DNA from: Gemmatimonas sp.
GTDB lineage: Bacteria; Gemmatimonadota; Gemmatimonadetes; Gemmatimonadales; Gemmatimonadaceae
Length of the DNA stretch: 64,000 bases
Assembly (NCBI RefSeq): GCF_031426495.1
Contig: NZ_JANPLK010000059.1
Coordinates: forward strand, 124,001 to 188,000
Direction of reading: 5' to 3'
Shown here: in pieces, positions 41,451 to 49,509 of the stretch
Numbering within the stretch: the first letter of the stretch is position 1
How the letters are laid out: each line of letters opens with the position of its first letter
Position numbers and translations under genes: made by a program
The notes under the pieces: generated by a model
Told to the model about the DNA's origin: nothing
Database searches by the model: none
The model's input: the letters and a program-made list of their open reading frames with translations, nothing else

Positions 41451-43314
41451 CGGGGCGCGCTGTCGCGGGGCGCGCTGTCGCGGGGCGCGCGTTGGCTGGT
41501 CCCTTGTAGAACAGATAGATCGCCAGCACGACAGCGCTGGTGGCCGATACCGCTAGCTTGGTCTGTAAGGACAGCGTGGCATTCGGTGAAACGAAACCCT
41601 CGATCGCGCCGGCGAAGAGCAGCAGGAACACGGCGCCTGCCAGCAGTCGGAAGGCGCGGCCACCGCGGTGCACCAGCGCCGCGCGGCGCGTGCGATTGCC
41701 CGGCAGCAGCATGCCCGACGCGAGCAGCAGCCCGGCCGCGCCGGCCAACACAATGGCGGTGAGTTCGAGCACGCCATGCGGCGCGATGAAGGAAAAGATC
41801 AGCGACCCGATTCCCTTCGAGATGTAGAGACCGAGGGCCGCCCCGATACTCACGCCGTTCATGACCAGCGCCCAGCAGGTGAGTAGGCCGGCCGTCATGC
41901 CTCCCGCGAAGGCCACGAAGGTCACCTGCACATTGTTGGTGGCGATCTGCGACGCCATCATCGGGCGATATACCTCGGGATCCTCGATATACCCTTTGCC
42001 GCGCTTCGCATCGTCCACGCCCTTGGCGGCGCGGGCCAGCATGCCTTGCGGCAACAGGGTGGCCGCCACCGACGGATGCGTGATCACCGCGCGCGCGGCA
42101 ATCACCATGGGGCCGAACAGCAGCGTGGCCGCAATCGCGATCGGCAACCCCGAGGCGCGCACTTCGGCAGGCACATCGGCGAAGAGAAAGGCGACGAGCC
42201 GACGCAGGGTGAACGTGCCACGCCGGTACAGCAGGCTGTGGGCGCCGGCCACCAGGCGGTTGAGGTAGAACAGGTCGGCCGAGTCCTGTCCACGCGTCGC
42301 GGTGCGCAGTCGAGCCAAGTCGGCGGTCATTTCGCGGTAGTCCTGCACGAAGCGCCGCACACCCGCTTCGCCGAGCGTGGACAGTCCAGCGCCCTGAGCC
42401 GACTTGAGGGTGTTGGCGAACAACGCCCACCGTGGCGCGTTGGTGGCGACGATGCGATGTCGCTCGCGCGCGGCGCCGGTGTCATTGCGCGCCGCCGCGC
42501 CCTGCGCCCGAGCGGCCAGCTCGGCGTCGTGCAATCGCACCAGCTGTGCGATCGGCAGTTGTGCTGGATCCTGCGTGAGCTTCGCGCTGAAGCGCTGCGC
42601 CAGTCCGGCCGCCAGCTGCGTGCGCCGCTCGGGGTCGAACTGCATGCGCCGTTCCACGAACCGGTCGAGCAGTTGGAATTCCGCGTCCGTCAGACTCGCC
42701 GACAGGGGCAACGGCGTGCGCGCGTCGGTGCGCGCGGTCTTCCGCGGAGTCACCGGCTGCGACACCAGATCTTCCTTGACCACGATCGTGCCGGCCGCCA
42801 TGTCACCGAGTCGCTTGCCGCGCGCATTCGCCATGATCGTGACGAGGCCGACGGCGTACAGAAAGATCGGTTGCAGGTCTATGGCGCGCACGATGTTACG
42901 AATAGCCGACGCCTCGAAGGTGACCGACAGGCCCCCGTCCTTCACGACGCGCAACTTCATGATGCGCTTGCCCGGCGTTTGTCCGTCGCCCAGCGCCTCG
43001 AACAGCACGTAGTACAGCCAGAGGATGGCGAACTGGATCACCCCGAGCAGCGCCATCACCCACGCGCCCGACGAATCGCGCGACGCGGCCACGCCGAACT
43101 TCACCTGCAGCTGAAGCAGCGCGACAATGACGGCGATAAATGTCGCGATACAAATCGCGTAGTCGATGAACGCGGCCGTGGCACGCGAGCCCACGCCGGC
43201 CACGGTGTACGACAGCACGACAAGTTCCGGCGTCTCGACGTCGACCGTCTGCGACAATGAGGGTCGGGGCAACTGCCCCGGCGCCGACGAAGCGGGCGGA
43301 TTATTGGTAGCCAT
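41428..43314 (-). CDS. RDD domain - SpoIIM domain fusion membrane protein
   Basis: A 628-residue protein. Residues about 28-185 form an RDD domain (VGSRATAAFIDYAICIATFI, DGQTPGKRIMKLRVVKDGG, RGKRLGDMAAGTIVV). Residues about 215-370 are a helical linker (AEFQLLDRFVERRMQFDPE), and 375-600 a SpoIIM-type integral membrane domain (MASQIATNNVQVTFVAFAGG, GIGSLIFSFIAPHGVLELTA). The two are usually separate genes in MoxR/DUF58 loci; here they are one polypeptide. The C-terminus is four ARPAT-like repeats encoded by a 15-base tandem repeat. The role may be membrane remodelling or transport. Confidence 0.88.
   Translation of the reverse strand: MATNNPPASSAPGQLPRPSLSQTVDVETPELVVLSYTVAGVGSRATAAFIDYAICIATFIAVIVALLQLQVKFGVAASRDSSGAWVMALLGVIQFAILWLYYVLFEALGDGQTPGKRIMKLRVVKDGGLSVTFEASAIRNIVRAIDLQPIFLYAVGLVTIMANARGKRLGDMAAGTIVVKEDLVSQPVTPRKTARTDARTPLPLSASLTDAEFQLLDRFVERRMQFDPERRTQLAAGLAQRFSAKLTQDPAQLPIAQLVRLHDAELAARAQGAAARNDTGAARERHRIVATNAPRWALFANTLKSAQGAGLSTLGEAGVRRFVQDYREMTADLARLRTATRGQDSADLFYLNRLVAGAHSLLYRRGTFTLRRLVAFLFADVPAEVRASGLPIAIAATLLFGPMVIAARAVITHPSVAATLLPQGMLARAAKGVDDAKRGKGYIEDPEVYRPMMASQIATNNVQVTFVAFAGGMTAGLLTCWALVMNGVSIGAALGLYISKGIGSLIFSFIAPHGVLELTAIVLAGAAGLLLASGMLLPGNRTRRAALVHRGGRAFRLLAGAVFLLLFAGAIEGFVSPNATLSLQTKLAVSATSAVVLAIYLFYKGPANARPATARPATARPATARPAP
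41435..41490. repeat. 15-base tandem repeat shared by two convergent gene ends
   Basis: Units GCGGGGCGCGCTGTA, GCGGGGCGCGCTGTC (twice) and a partial fourth copy lie head to tail. On the plus strand the first copy contains the DUF58 stop codon; on the minus strand the array encodes the Ala-Arg-Pro-Ala-Thr repeats at the end of the RDD-SpoIIM protein. Confidence 0.9.
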
Positions 43315-43371
43315 TCCCCGTAAGGTGTGGAGCGCACCCGACGGCAGCAAGTGAATGCGGCTACCGTCGCG

Positions 43372-44477
43372 TCAGAACGACAGCACCGTCCGCATCGTGG
43401 CCACGTTGCCGAACGCACGCACACTCGGCCCTTCGAGGCGACGGACGCGCTGGACATCGGCCACGAGCGATACATGCGACGTGACCGGAAGCTGATAGAA
43501 CAGCTCGCCAATGGTCTCCCGGCCAGTGCCCCACGACGCGTGGGTCGCGCCCATGCCGATCAGGTCAGCGGGCCGCGCGGCCAGCAGGCCGGACAGGGTG
43601 AAGCCGCCGCCGCGATGCGCGTGGACCGATTGCACGTTTGGGCTGGACGCGCCGACCTGCGCGAAGACGGCGATCGAGGCGTGATTGTCGGCGTCGTCGC
43701 GCCGCGAACGTCCCTGCCACACCGTCTGGTCGAGGGTGGCGTACCACCCGCGTGTTCCCGGCACCGCCGGATCAGCGTCGGGATCGGCTCCGAGCGCGGA
43801 GAACAGGCCGGTATGTCGCCACGCGCCAACACCCACCCGGCCCACGAGCGGCGAGCGCCCAAGCGCCCACTGCTGATTCGCCTGGGCGATCTGGAATCGT
43901 GAGGTGCCGCCGAGCGGTGCCGGTGCGCCATCGAGGCCGTTGAACACCCCGACGCCGACGTTGAACAGCGACCACGGACTGACGGTCGCCTCCACCCCCC
44001 ACGTGGGCAAAGGGAACGTGGGCGCGGCCATGATGCTGGGTGAATAGCCCATCGAGGCATTCAGGAACGACGCGCCATTGTCCGTGCCGGCAAACGCGTT
44101 GTTGAAGTCGATGCGACCCGCCTTGATGCTCAGGCGGTCCTGCAGCACGCGCTGCTCGACCCACACTTCCCCCATCGCCCGAAAGTCGTCGGCGTCGATG
44201 TTGGAGAAGTTCTGCACGAAGGCCGCTTCTCCAGAACCGTGAGTTCCACACTGCTGTGCGTGCGTAGCGATCGGGCGCTCGAGAACGACGCCGACCCGGC
44301 CGACGCGTCGGTGATCTCTTCGGCTCCGAACGTCACGCCAGGATGTGCGACGAGTGCATCGAACTGCGGAGACTCGAGACTCGGAAAAGCCGGCGATGCC
44401 GCTTCGCGAGGGCGCGGTGCCACGCGCGCTGCTCCCTCGATCGGCGCGGCTGCCGAGGCCGGGATGACACCCGGCAC
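43372..44477 (-). pseudogene. OprB-type carbohydrate porin, frameshifted and partly deleted
   Basis: From about 44217 down to 43372 one frame reads like the body of an OprB-family outer-membrane porin: AGRIDFNNAFAGTDNGASFL, NASMGYSPSIMAAPTFPLPT, and a final strand ending in Phe (RTVLSF). Upstream of about 44220 the porin text continues in another frame (VAHPGVTFGAEEITDASAGS, SLRTHSSVELTVLE), which matches the usual start of the barrel. Several strands between them are missing, and no signal peptide is found in frame. A deletion plus frameshift is the simplest explanation. An internal start at 44217 would give 281 residues without export signal, so it is probably dead. Confidence 0.72.
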
Positions 44478-44839
44478 CCCAACGCGAGGTCTCGGCGTGC
44501 TCGCCCCCCTCGTGCGTATCGGTGCATCACCGTCGACGACGATCGCCCGCCCGCCCGCTTACGGCGGCGATGCCAACGATGAGACAGGCTGCGACCGCTG
44601 GGCTTCGCGCAGAAAACGTGGTGTCCGTCTGCACGGGCCTCGAGGGAGAATCAGGCTGGGACATGTCGTTCGCTTCGCATCAGTCGGCGCACGGTCGGTT
44701 GGCAACCACTCAAACACCGACATCGGTGACAAATCGCACAATGAGAGATTCGACGGGGACGAGCTGATTGTTCAGCGTTGCCAATCCCGGATTCAGGCAC
44801 CGCTATCAGTCTGTGACGGCCGTTGCCTCCGGCGAACCA
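44478..44839. other. Gene-free stretch between the porin remnant and the HDOD operon
   Basis: I see no convincing gene here. Short open frames on both strands are Arg/Pro/Ser-rich and lack family features. It may hold the lost 5' end and promoter of the decayed porin and the terminator of the HDOD operon, but I could not identify either. Confidence 0.5.
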
Positions 44840-46429
44840 CTAGGCGGCTCCCTCGGCCGGTTCAGCGATACTCGACCGGTGATGGGCGAAGGCCGCCACG
44901 AGATGATCACGCAGATCGCACAGGAGCCGCCGACTGGTCTCGGTGGAGTGCACCGATTCGATCGTGCTGTCAAAGTACAGACACCCGATCAGTTTCATCT
45001 CCAACACCAGCGGCAGGAGCGCGAAGTTGCTGGGTGACAGCTCCTTGATAAGGCGATCGCGCCCGTACAGCCTTGCGTCGCCACCAGTCATCTCCACGAA
45101 GAGATCGCGGCGGATATGCAGCGCGGCACCGAGCGGCCCGAAGGCAGCGGTGGGTCGCAACAGAAAGTTGCGCGCCAATTCGGCACTGCCTCGACCAATC
45201 CCCACGCGACCGCGGATCAGCTTGAAATCCTCGGCACTGATGCCGAGCACACCGCGCTCGTATCCCGCTTCACACGCCGCGCGCAACGTGGAGTCGGTAA
45301 CCGAACCCACGCTGAAGGAACCCTGCGCCTGCTCCCGCTGCTGCACGAGCGCCCGCACCACGTCGCGCAGCCGCGCTTCCTGAGCGGAGTCGCTGGGATT
45401 GGGTACCAGTCGATCGATGGCCTCCTGCAACGCTGCGGCGTCGGCGGGCGCCAGCATGTCGGCACCCTGCTCCTGCTCGGCCGTCGTACCGTGAGTACTA
45501 TCGCGCTTCACAAGCGCGACGGCCGTGGCGTCGGCGTGTCCACGCAGCCACACATCGAGGTCCACCTGCATGGTGTGCAGCGTCGGCTTCGCTTCGTTGA
45601 TGGCCACGATCATGCACTCCTGCATGGTCAGGACATCGATGCCGATCAAAGGAGCAAATCGGGTGCGGATCTCCCTTACCTCGGCATCATCGGTCGTGGC
45701 CGCAGCACCGTACAGGCAACGCGCAAGCTCGGCGCTGCACTGCGTCACCGCATGCAGCGTCTCCTCGCCGAGCGACATGCCGAGATAGACGCGCATCGTG
45801 CGCACCACGGCCGGAGGCATACCCCAGCGCTTCGCCAGCGCGACGCCCACGTCTTCGAAGGTGAATCCGAACTGCGTCGCCTCCGCGCCGTCAGCGCACG
45901 GTCCCCCGGCTTGCACGTGCTCGAGCCACGTGCGATAAGCACGCGGACGATAGCAGGCCACCAGCAGTTCGCCGAACCGACGGAACAGTGCGCAGAGATA
46001 GGCGAGCTCCGGCCGATCGTAGCCGGCAGCGAATGACAGCTGCAGACTGTGGTTGGCCGCCAGCACCGACTCTACCAGCAAGTCGCGCACGGACGGGGCG
46101 TCCTGTTCGAGCTGTCCGAACACGCTCGCCGCCGTGGACAAGTGCTGCACGCGGTCAAAGCCGAGCAGCATGATCGCTTGCTTCACCGACCCGACCGTGC
46201 TGTGGGCGTTTCCACCCCCTGCCGCCGCGTTGGCGATGCGCAGCACTTTCGCCGACAGCGCGACATCTTGCATGATCGCGTGCTCTAGCAATCCCACGCG
46301 GGCGTCGAGATTGGCGGCGACGCTGCCGATCGAGCGCACATTGCGCACGAACGCCGGCAGATCGGCGGCCGCACCCACGGCTTTGACGAACGCGTCTGCT
46401 TCCGGTGAGAGCTCGGCGGTCGTGCTCAT
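44840..46429 (-). CDS. HDOD domain protein with C-terminal GAF-like domain
   Basis: A 529-residue protein. Residues about 20-215 form an HDOD domain, an HD fold usually without hydrolase activity (ALSAKVLRIANAAAGGG, VGSVKQAIMLLGFDRVQHLS, ALFRRFGELLVACYRP). Residues about 350-515 resemble a GAF domain (LPLVLEMKLIGCLYFDSTIE). Such proteins act in signalling, often in chemotaxis or c-di-GMP pathways. The ATG at 46429 overlaps the stop of the small gene before it; the frame is open upstream but that part is the antisense-like Arg-rich shadow of that gene. Confidence 0.85.
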   Translation of the reverse strand: MSTTAELSPEADAFVKAVGAAADLPAFVRNVRSIGSVAANLDARVGLLEHAIMQDVALSAKVLRIANAAAGGGNAHSTVGSVKQAIMLLGFDRVQHLSTAASVFGQLEQDAPSVRDLLVESVLAANHSLQLSFAAGYDRPELAYLCALFRRFGELLVACYRPRAYRTWLEHVQAGGPCADGAEATQFGFTFEDVGVALAKRWGMPPAVVRTMRVYLGMSLGEETLHAVTQCSAELARCLYGAAATTDDAEVREIRTRFAPLIGIDVLTMQECMIVAINEAKPTLHTMQVDLDVWLRGHADATAVALVKRDSTHGTTAEQEQGADMLAPADAAALQEAIDRLVPNPSDSAQEARLRDVVRALVQQREQAQGSFSVGSVTDSTLRAACEAGYERGVLGISAEDFKLIRGRVGIGRGSAELARNFLLRPTAAFGPLGAALHIRRDLFVEMTGGDARLYGRDRLIKELSPSNFALLPLVLEMKLIGCLYFDSTIESVHSTETSRRLLCDLRDHLVAAFAHHRSSIAEPAEGAA

Positions 46430-46731
46430 GCCTGATCGTTCGTCGCGTCGAGGCTCGACGTCAACGAAGCCAGCAACACCTGTCGGAGCGGCAGCGCGCC
46501 TTGCTTTCGGAGAAAAGTGCTGATCGGCGAGTCGGCGGCGAAGAGGTCCATGACGGACGTGAGCGACACGTCGCTCCAGATGCGCGGTTCTTGTCCGAGG
46601 TAGCGCGCGAACACCAAGCCCTCGTCCACCCGGACCTCGAGCGGGCCGCCGCTCACGCCGATCACCCGCATGACCGCGCCGCGCACCTCGAACGTCGCGG
46701 TCGCGGACGGTATGGTCAGATCGATGCCCAT
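46426..46731 (-). CDS. Small protein of the HDOD operon (101 aa)
   Basis: A 101-residue protein with a beta-rich start (IDLTIPSATATFEVRGAVMR, GGPLEVRVDEGLVFARYLG) and a helical end (TSVMDLFAADSPISTFL, PLRQVLLASLTSSLDA). I recognise no family. Its ATG overlaps the stop of the upstream HDOD gene and its stop overlaps the start of the downstream one, so it is made together with both and may be an adaptor or ligand-binding partner. Confidence 0.7.
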   Translation of the reverse strand: MGIDLTIPSATATFEVRGAVMRVIGVSGGPLEVRVDEGLVFARYLGQEPRIWSDVSLTSVMDLFAADSPISTFLRKQGALPLRQVLLASLTSSLDATNDQA

Positions 46732-48275
46732 CAGCTGCGCCGCCGTGCGATCGCGTCGACCACCAGATCGGCAATCGACTTCGTGAAGCGGACGGTGGCG
46801 CGATCGGGTGCCGGTCCACTGCCGAGGCGGTCGCAGTACATGCAGCCGATCACCTTGCCCAGCACGATCAGCGGAAAGACACCGAACTGCGACACCCCCT
46901 GCTCAGTGGCCCAGCGTTGTTCCATGGTGTGCATCGTGCGGTCGGTGGGGAGATACACCGACTGTCGTTGCTGCGTGAGCGCGACCACCGGTCCACCGCG
47001 GGCCGACACGGGAAACGAGAAGCGCGACAGCAAGGCGTCGATGTCGGTGCCCAGGCCGGTGCGCGCCACCAGCTGCATCCGGTCGCCGGTCATGAAGCAG
47101 GTCACGACCCGATCGAAGGGCCCGCCCCGCATGATGACCTCCATCGCCTGCAGCAACACGGTTCCGATGGTGGCGCCCGACGCGGGATCCACGGCGTCGT
47201 CGAGTTCATTCCGCAAGCGCGCACGCACGGTGACGTCCGGCTCGGCCAGCATGGTCGGCGCGTCGCCGTCATCGGCCAGCGTGAGCGACGCGCCGAACGC
47301 CCGGCGGGCCGCCGCATTGAGTTCGCGCAGGTGCAGCACGCTCTGTTCGCTGTCCGTGCCCAGCAGGACCTCACGCGTTTCTTTCAGCGCATCGCTGGCG
47401 ATGCGACCGACTTGTTCGCGCGTGAGCCGGATCTTGGGCCTATGGGCGTCGAGCATGGCATCGAGGGCCGGTCCTACGCTGCTGTTGCTGTCGGTCTGAT
47501 ACAGCGTGCTGGTGAGCTCATGGCTGAAGGCCGTGACCGATGCGAGGAGCGACGGCGATGTATGCGCCGTGGCGCGAATGCCCTGCGCGATGGTATCGGG
47601 GAGACCCCACTGGTTCGCCACTTCGACACCGAAGTCGGTGTACGCGAAACCGAGCACCATGCGCAGCGCCGACGCCTCGCTGCGTCCGTCGTCCTGAACG
47701 AGGGAACGGATGCGCTGGTAGTCGTCGTGGAAGTAGCAGGCCACGAGCACTTCGCCGAGGTTGCGAAACATTCCCGAGAGATGCGCCGCCTCGGGGTCGT
47801 CGTGTCCCAACTGGAGTGCGGTGGCGCGGGCGTGGTTGGCGGTCAGGAGCGACAGGATCATCAGCTCCTTGAGCTCCGGCGAGCGACGCTGGAAGTGCTC
47901 GAATAGCATCATACTGCCGGCCAGCTGCCGAACCACGCGCGCGCCCAGCATCATCATGGCGTGGGTCGCACTCTCGGTTGGGCGGCCACCGCGCCGGTAG
48001 TGCACGCTGTTGGCGGTCCGCACGACGCTCAAGGTGAGCCCGTACTCGCGCAGAACGACGTTGGCCAGCCGCTGCAGCGAGGCGACATCGTCGTCGATGG
48101 TGGAAATCGTATCAATCACCTGCCGGGACAACGCCGGAAAGTCACCACCCTCCATGATGCGTGCGAGCCGCGTCCGGATGGAAAAGCTGTCGACGCTCAC
48201 GCCGGCGGCGCTGGCGTCACCGTGACGGTGGAGGGCTTCGCTGGCGAGGGGCAGGGGATCCTGAAGACGCATCAT
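46731..48275 (-). CDS. HDOD domain protein with C-terminal GAF-like domain
   Basis: A 514-residue paralogue of the protein at 44840-46429. The HDOD part (about 35-230) includes FPALSRQVIDTISTIDDDVA, LANVVLREYGLTLSVVRTAN, MFRNLGEVLVACYFHDDY and GVEVANQWGLPDTIAQGIRA. The GAF-like part (about 355-505) includes FDRVVTCFMTGDRMQLVART and FGVFPLIVLGKVIGCMYCDR. The start is one of two adjacent ATGs (48275 or 48272). It heads the three-gene operon and is divergent from the YoaK-like gene by 84 bases. Confidence 0.85.
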   Translation of the reverse strand: MMRLQDPLPLASEALHRHGDASAAGVSVDSFSIRTRLARIMEGGDFPALSRQVIDTISTIDDDVASLQRLANVVLREYGLTLSVVRTANSVHYRRGGRPTESATHAMMMLGARVVRQLAGSMMLFEHFQRRSPELKELMILSLLTANHARATALQLGHDDPEAAHLSGMFRNLGEVLVACYFHDDYQRIRSLVQDDGRSEASALRMVLGFAYTDFGVEVANQWGLPDTIAQGIRATAHTSPSLLASVTAFSHELTSTLYQTDSNSSVGPALDAMLDAHRPKIRLTREQVGRIASDALKETREVLLGTDSEQSVLHLRELNAAARRAFGASLTLADDGDAPTMLAEPDVTVRARLRNELDDAVDPASGATIGTVLLQAMEVIMRGGPFDRVVTCFMTGDRMQLVARTGLGTDIDALLSRFSFPVSARGGPVVALTQQRQSVYLPTDRTMHTMEQRWATEQGVSQFGVFPLIVLGKVIGCMYCDRLGSGPAPDRATVRFTKSIADLVVDAIARRRS

Positions 48276-48359
48276 GCGGTCAAGTATCGGCACGTGGCGC
48301 CAAGGGATGTACGTACGACATTTCACCCTGCCGGTCTCTTGTCGGCTATTATTCGGGAT

Positions 48360-49127
48360 ATGCCGCTCGACTACGTACGGCGCCTGACGGGAACGGTTCG
48401 CACCCGGCGTGAAAACACGCACCTCGGCGTCGGGTTGGCGTTTGTGGCAGGGGCCACGAACGCCGGTGCCTTCCTGGCCGTTTCGCAGTACACGTCACAC
48501 ATGACGGGCATCGTCTCGTCGATGGCGGATGCGCTCGTTCTGCGACAGACCGAGGTGTTCCTGACCGGCGTCGGAGCCCTCTGCGCGTTCACGCTGGGCG
48601 CGGCCACCACCGCCGTGATGGTGAACTACGCGCGCCGCCAAGGGTTGAGCAGCGCGTTCGCCCTGCCGATACTGCTCGAGGCCGCGCTGCTGCTGGTGTT
48701 CGGCTTCCTCGGCGCACGCCTGCAGATGGTCCATAGCATCTTCGTGCCGGCTACGGTCAGTCTGCTCTGCTTCATGATGGGGCTGCAGAATGCGGTGATC
48801 ACCAAGATCTCGAAGTCGGAAATCCGAACGACGCACGTCACGGGCATCGTGACCGATATCGGTATCGAGCTCGGCAAGTACTTCTATGTGAATCGGCACG
48901 ATCTTGCCAGCGAGCCGCGGGTCCTGGCCGACCGGAAGCGCCTGCGCCTGCTCACCATGCTGTTCACGGCTTTCTTCTCCGGCGGCGTGATCGGCGCGCT
49001 CGGCTTCCGCGCCATTGGCAACAGCGCCACGATTCCGTTGGCGCTGGTGCTGCTCACCCTCGCCGCCGTCCCGGCCGTCGACGACGTGCGCAGCGCACTG
49101 CGGAACGACCGCGGCCACGGGGACTGA
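48360..49127 (+). CDS. YoaK/DUF1275 family membrane protein
   Basis: A 255-residue protein with six membrane segments. GVGLAFVAGATNAGAFLAVS and QYTSHMTGIVSSMADAL match the DUF1275 signature (G..DA..F......F...MTGN), with Ser-Ser replacing the usual Asn. MMGLQNAVITKISKSEIRTT and HVTGIVTDIGIELGKYF are the conserved second half. Function in the family is unknown; transport has been suggested. It stands alone. Confidence 0.88.
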   Translation: MPLDYVRRLTGTVRTRRENTHLGVGLAFVAGATNAGAFLAVSQYTSHMTGIVSSMADALVLRQTEVFLTGVGALCAFTLGAATTAVMVNYARRQGLSSAFALPILLEAALLLVFGFLGARLQMVHSIFVPATVSLLCFMMGLQNAVITKISKSEIRTTHVTGIVTDIGIELGKYFYVNRHDLASEPRVLADRKRLRLLTMLFTAFFSGGVIGALGFRAIGNSATIPLALVLLTLAAVPAVDDVRSALRNDRGHGD

Positions 49128-49177
49128 CTCCGCGGAATACAGGGAATCACCGCGGATTCACGCCGATGTCGGGCGCG

Positions 49178-49214
49178 GTCCGTGCGCATTGGCGGCCATC
49201 CGCGGTCACGCAGT
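49178..49214. repeat. Intergenic direct repeat, copy A
   Basis: The copy runs TCCGTGCGCATTGGCGGCCA followed by TCCGCGGTCACGCAGT. It is matched about 157 bases further on by the copy at 49336-49370 with a few substitutions and a one-base length difference. Confidence 0.7.
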
Positions 49215-49335
49215 GCGGTGAAGGCCTCTGACCAAAAGCCGTACCACGGATGTACGCCGACGACCACGGATTGAAACACAAACGAGAATTGGGACTCGTC
49301 GCGTGCCACGACCTCGCAGCGCCACTCGGCCGCGA

Positions 49336-49370
49336 TCCGTGCGCATTCGCGCCAATCCGCGGTAGGCAGT
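49336..49370. repeat. Intergenic direct repeat, copy B
   Basis: The copy runs TCCGTGCGCATTCGCGCCAA followed by TCCGCGGTAGGCAGT, a diverged duplicate of 49178-49214. Confidence 0.7.
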
Positions 49371-49509
49371 TTCGTCGAAGGGTCGCACCAAATCGCCCTG
49401 GTGCGACCACTACTCCCCCTCGAGCCGTTCGGCCCGCACATTGCGCAACGGCGATCTCTGCCGCCGTTTTCCCTGAAGGTCACGTCGCCTCCATTATCAG
49501 ACATCGCGT

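Larger units (their letters stand above)
49128..49509. other. Gene-free stretch with a degenerate intergenic repeat
   Basis: No gene is supported here. The stretch is dominated by degenerate copies of a motif around CCGCGGATTCACGCCGATG and ATCCGTGCGCATT, a sequence type I have seen as scattered intergenic repeats in many bacteria. Two longer direct copies are listed separately. The promoter of the downstream hydrolase must lie in the last 100 bases but I cannot place it. Confidence 0.55.

Noticed and set aside
42046..43260. Plus-strand open frame of 404 codons opposite the RDD-SpoIIM gene
   Set aside because: Composition is Arg/Gln/His-rich without hydrophobic or domain pattern, while the minus strand has clear RDD and SpoIIM domains.
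46430..46819. N-terminal extension of the HDOD protein upstream of 46429
   Set aside because: Strongly Arg-rich and overlaps the coupled 101-residue gene in another frame; the HDOD domain starts after the ATG at 46429.
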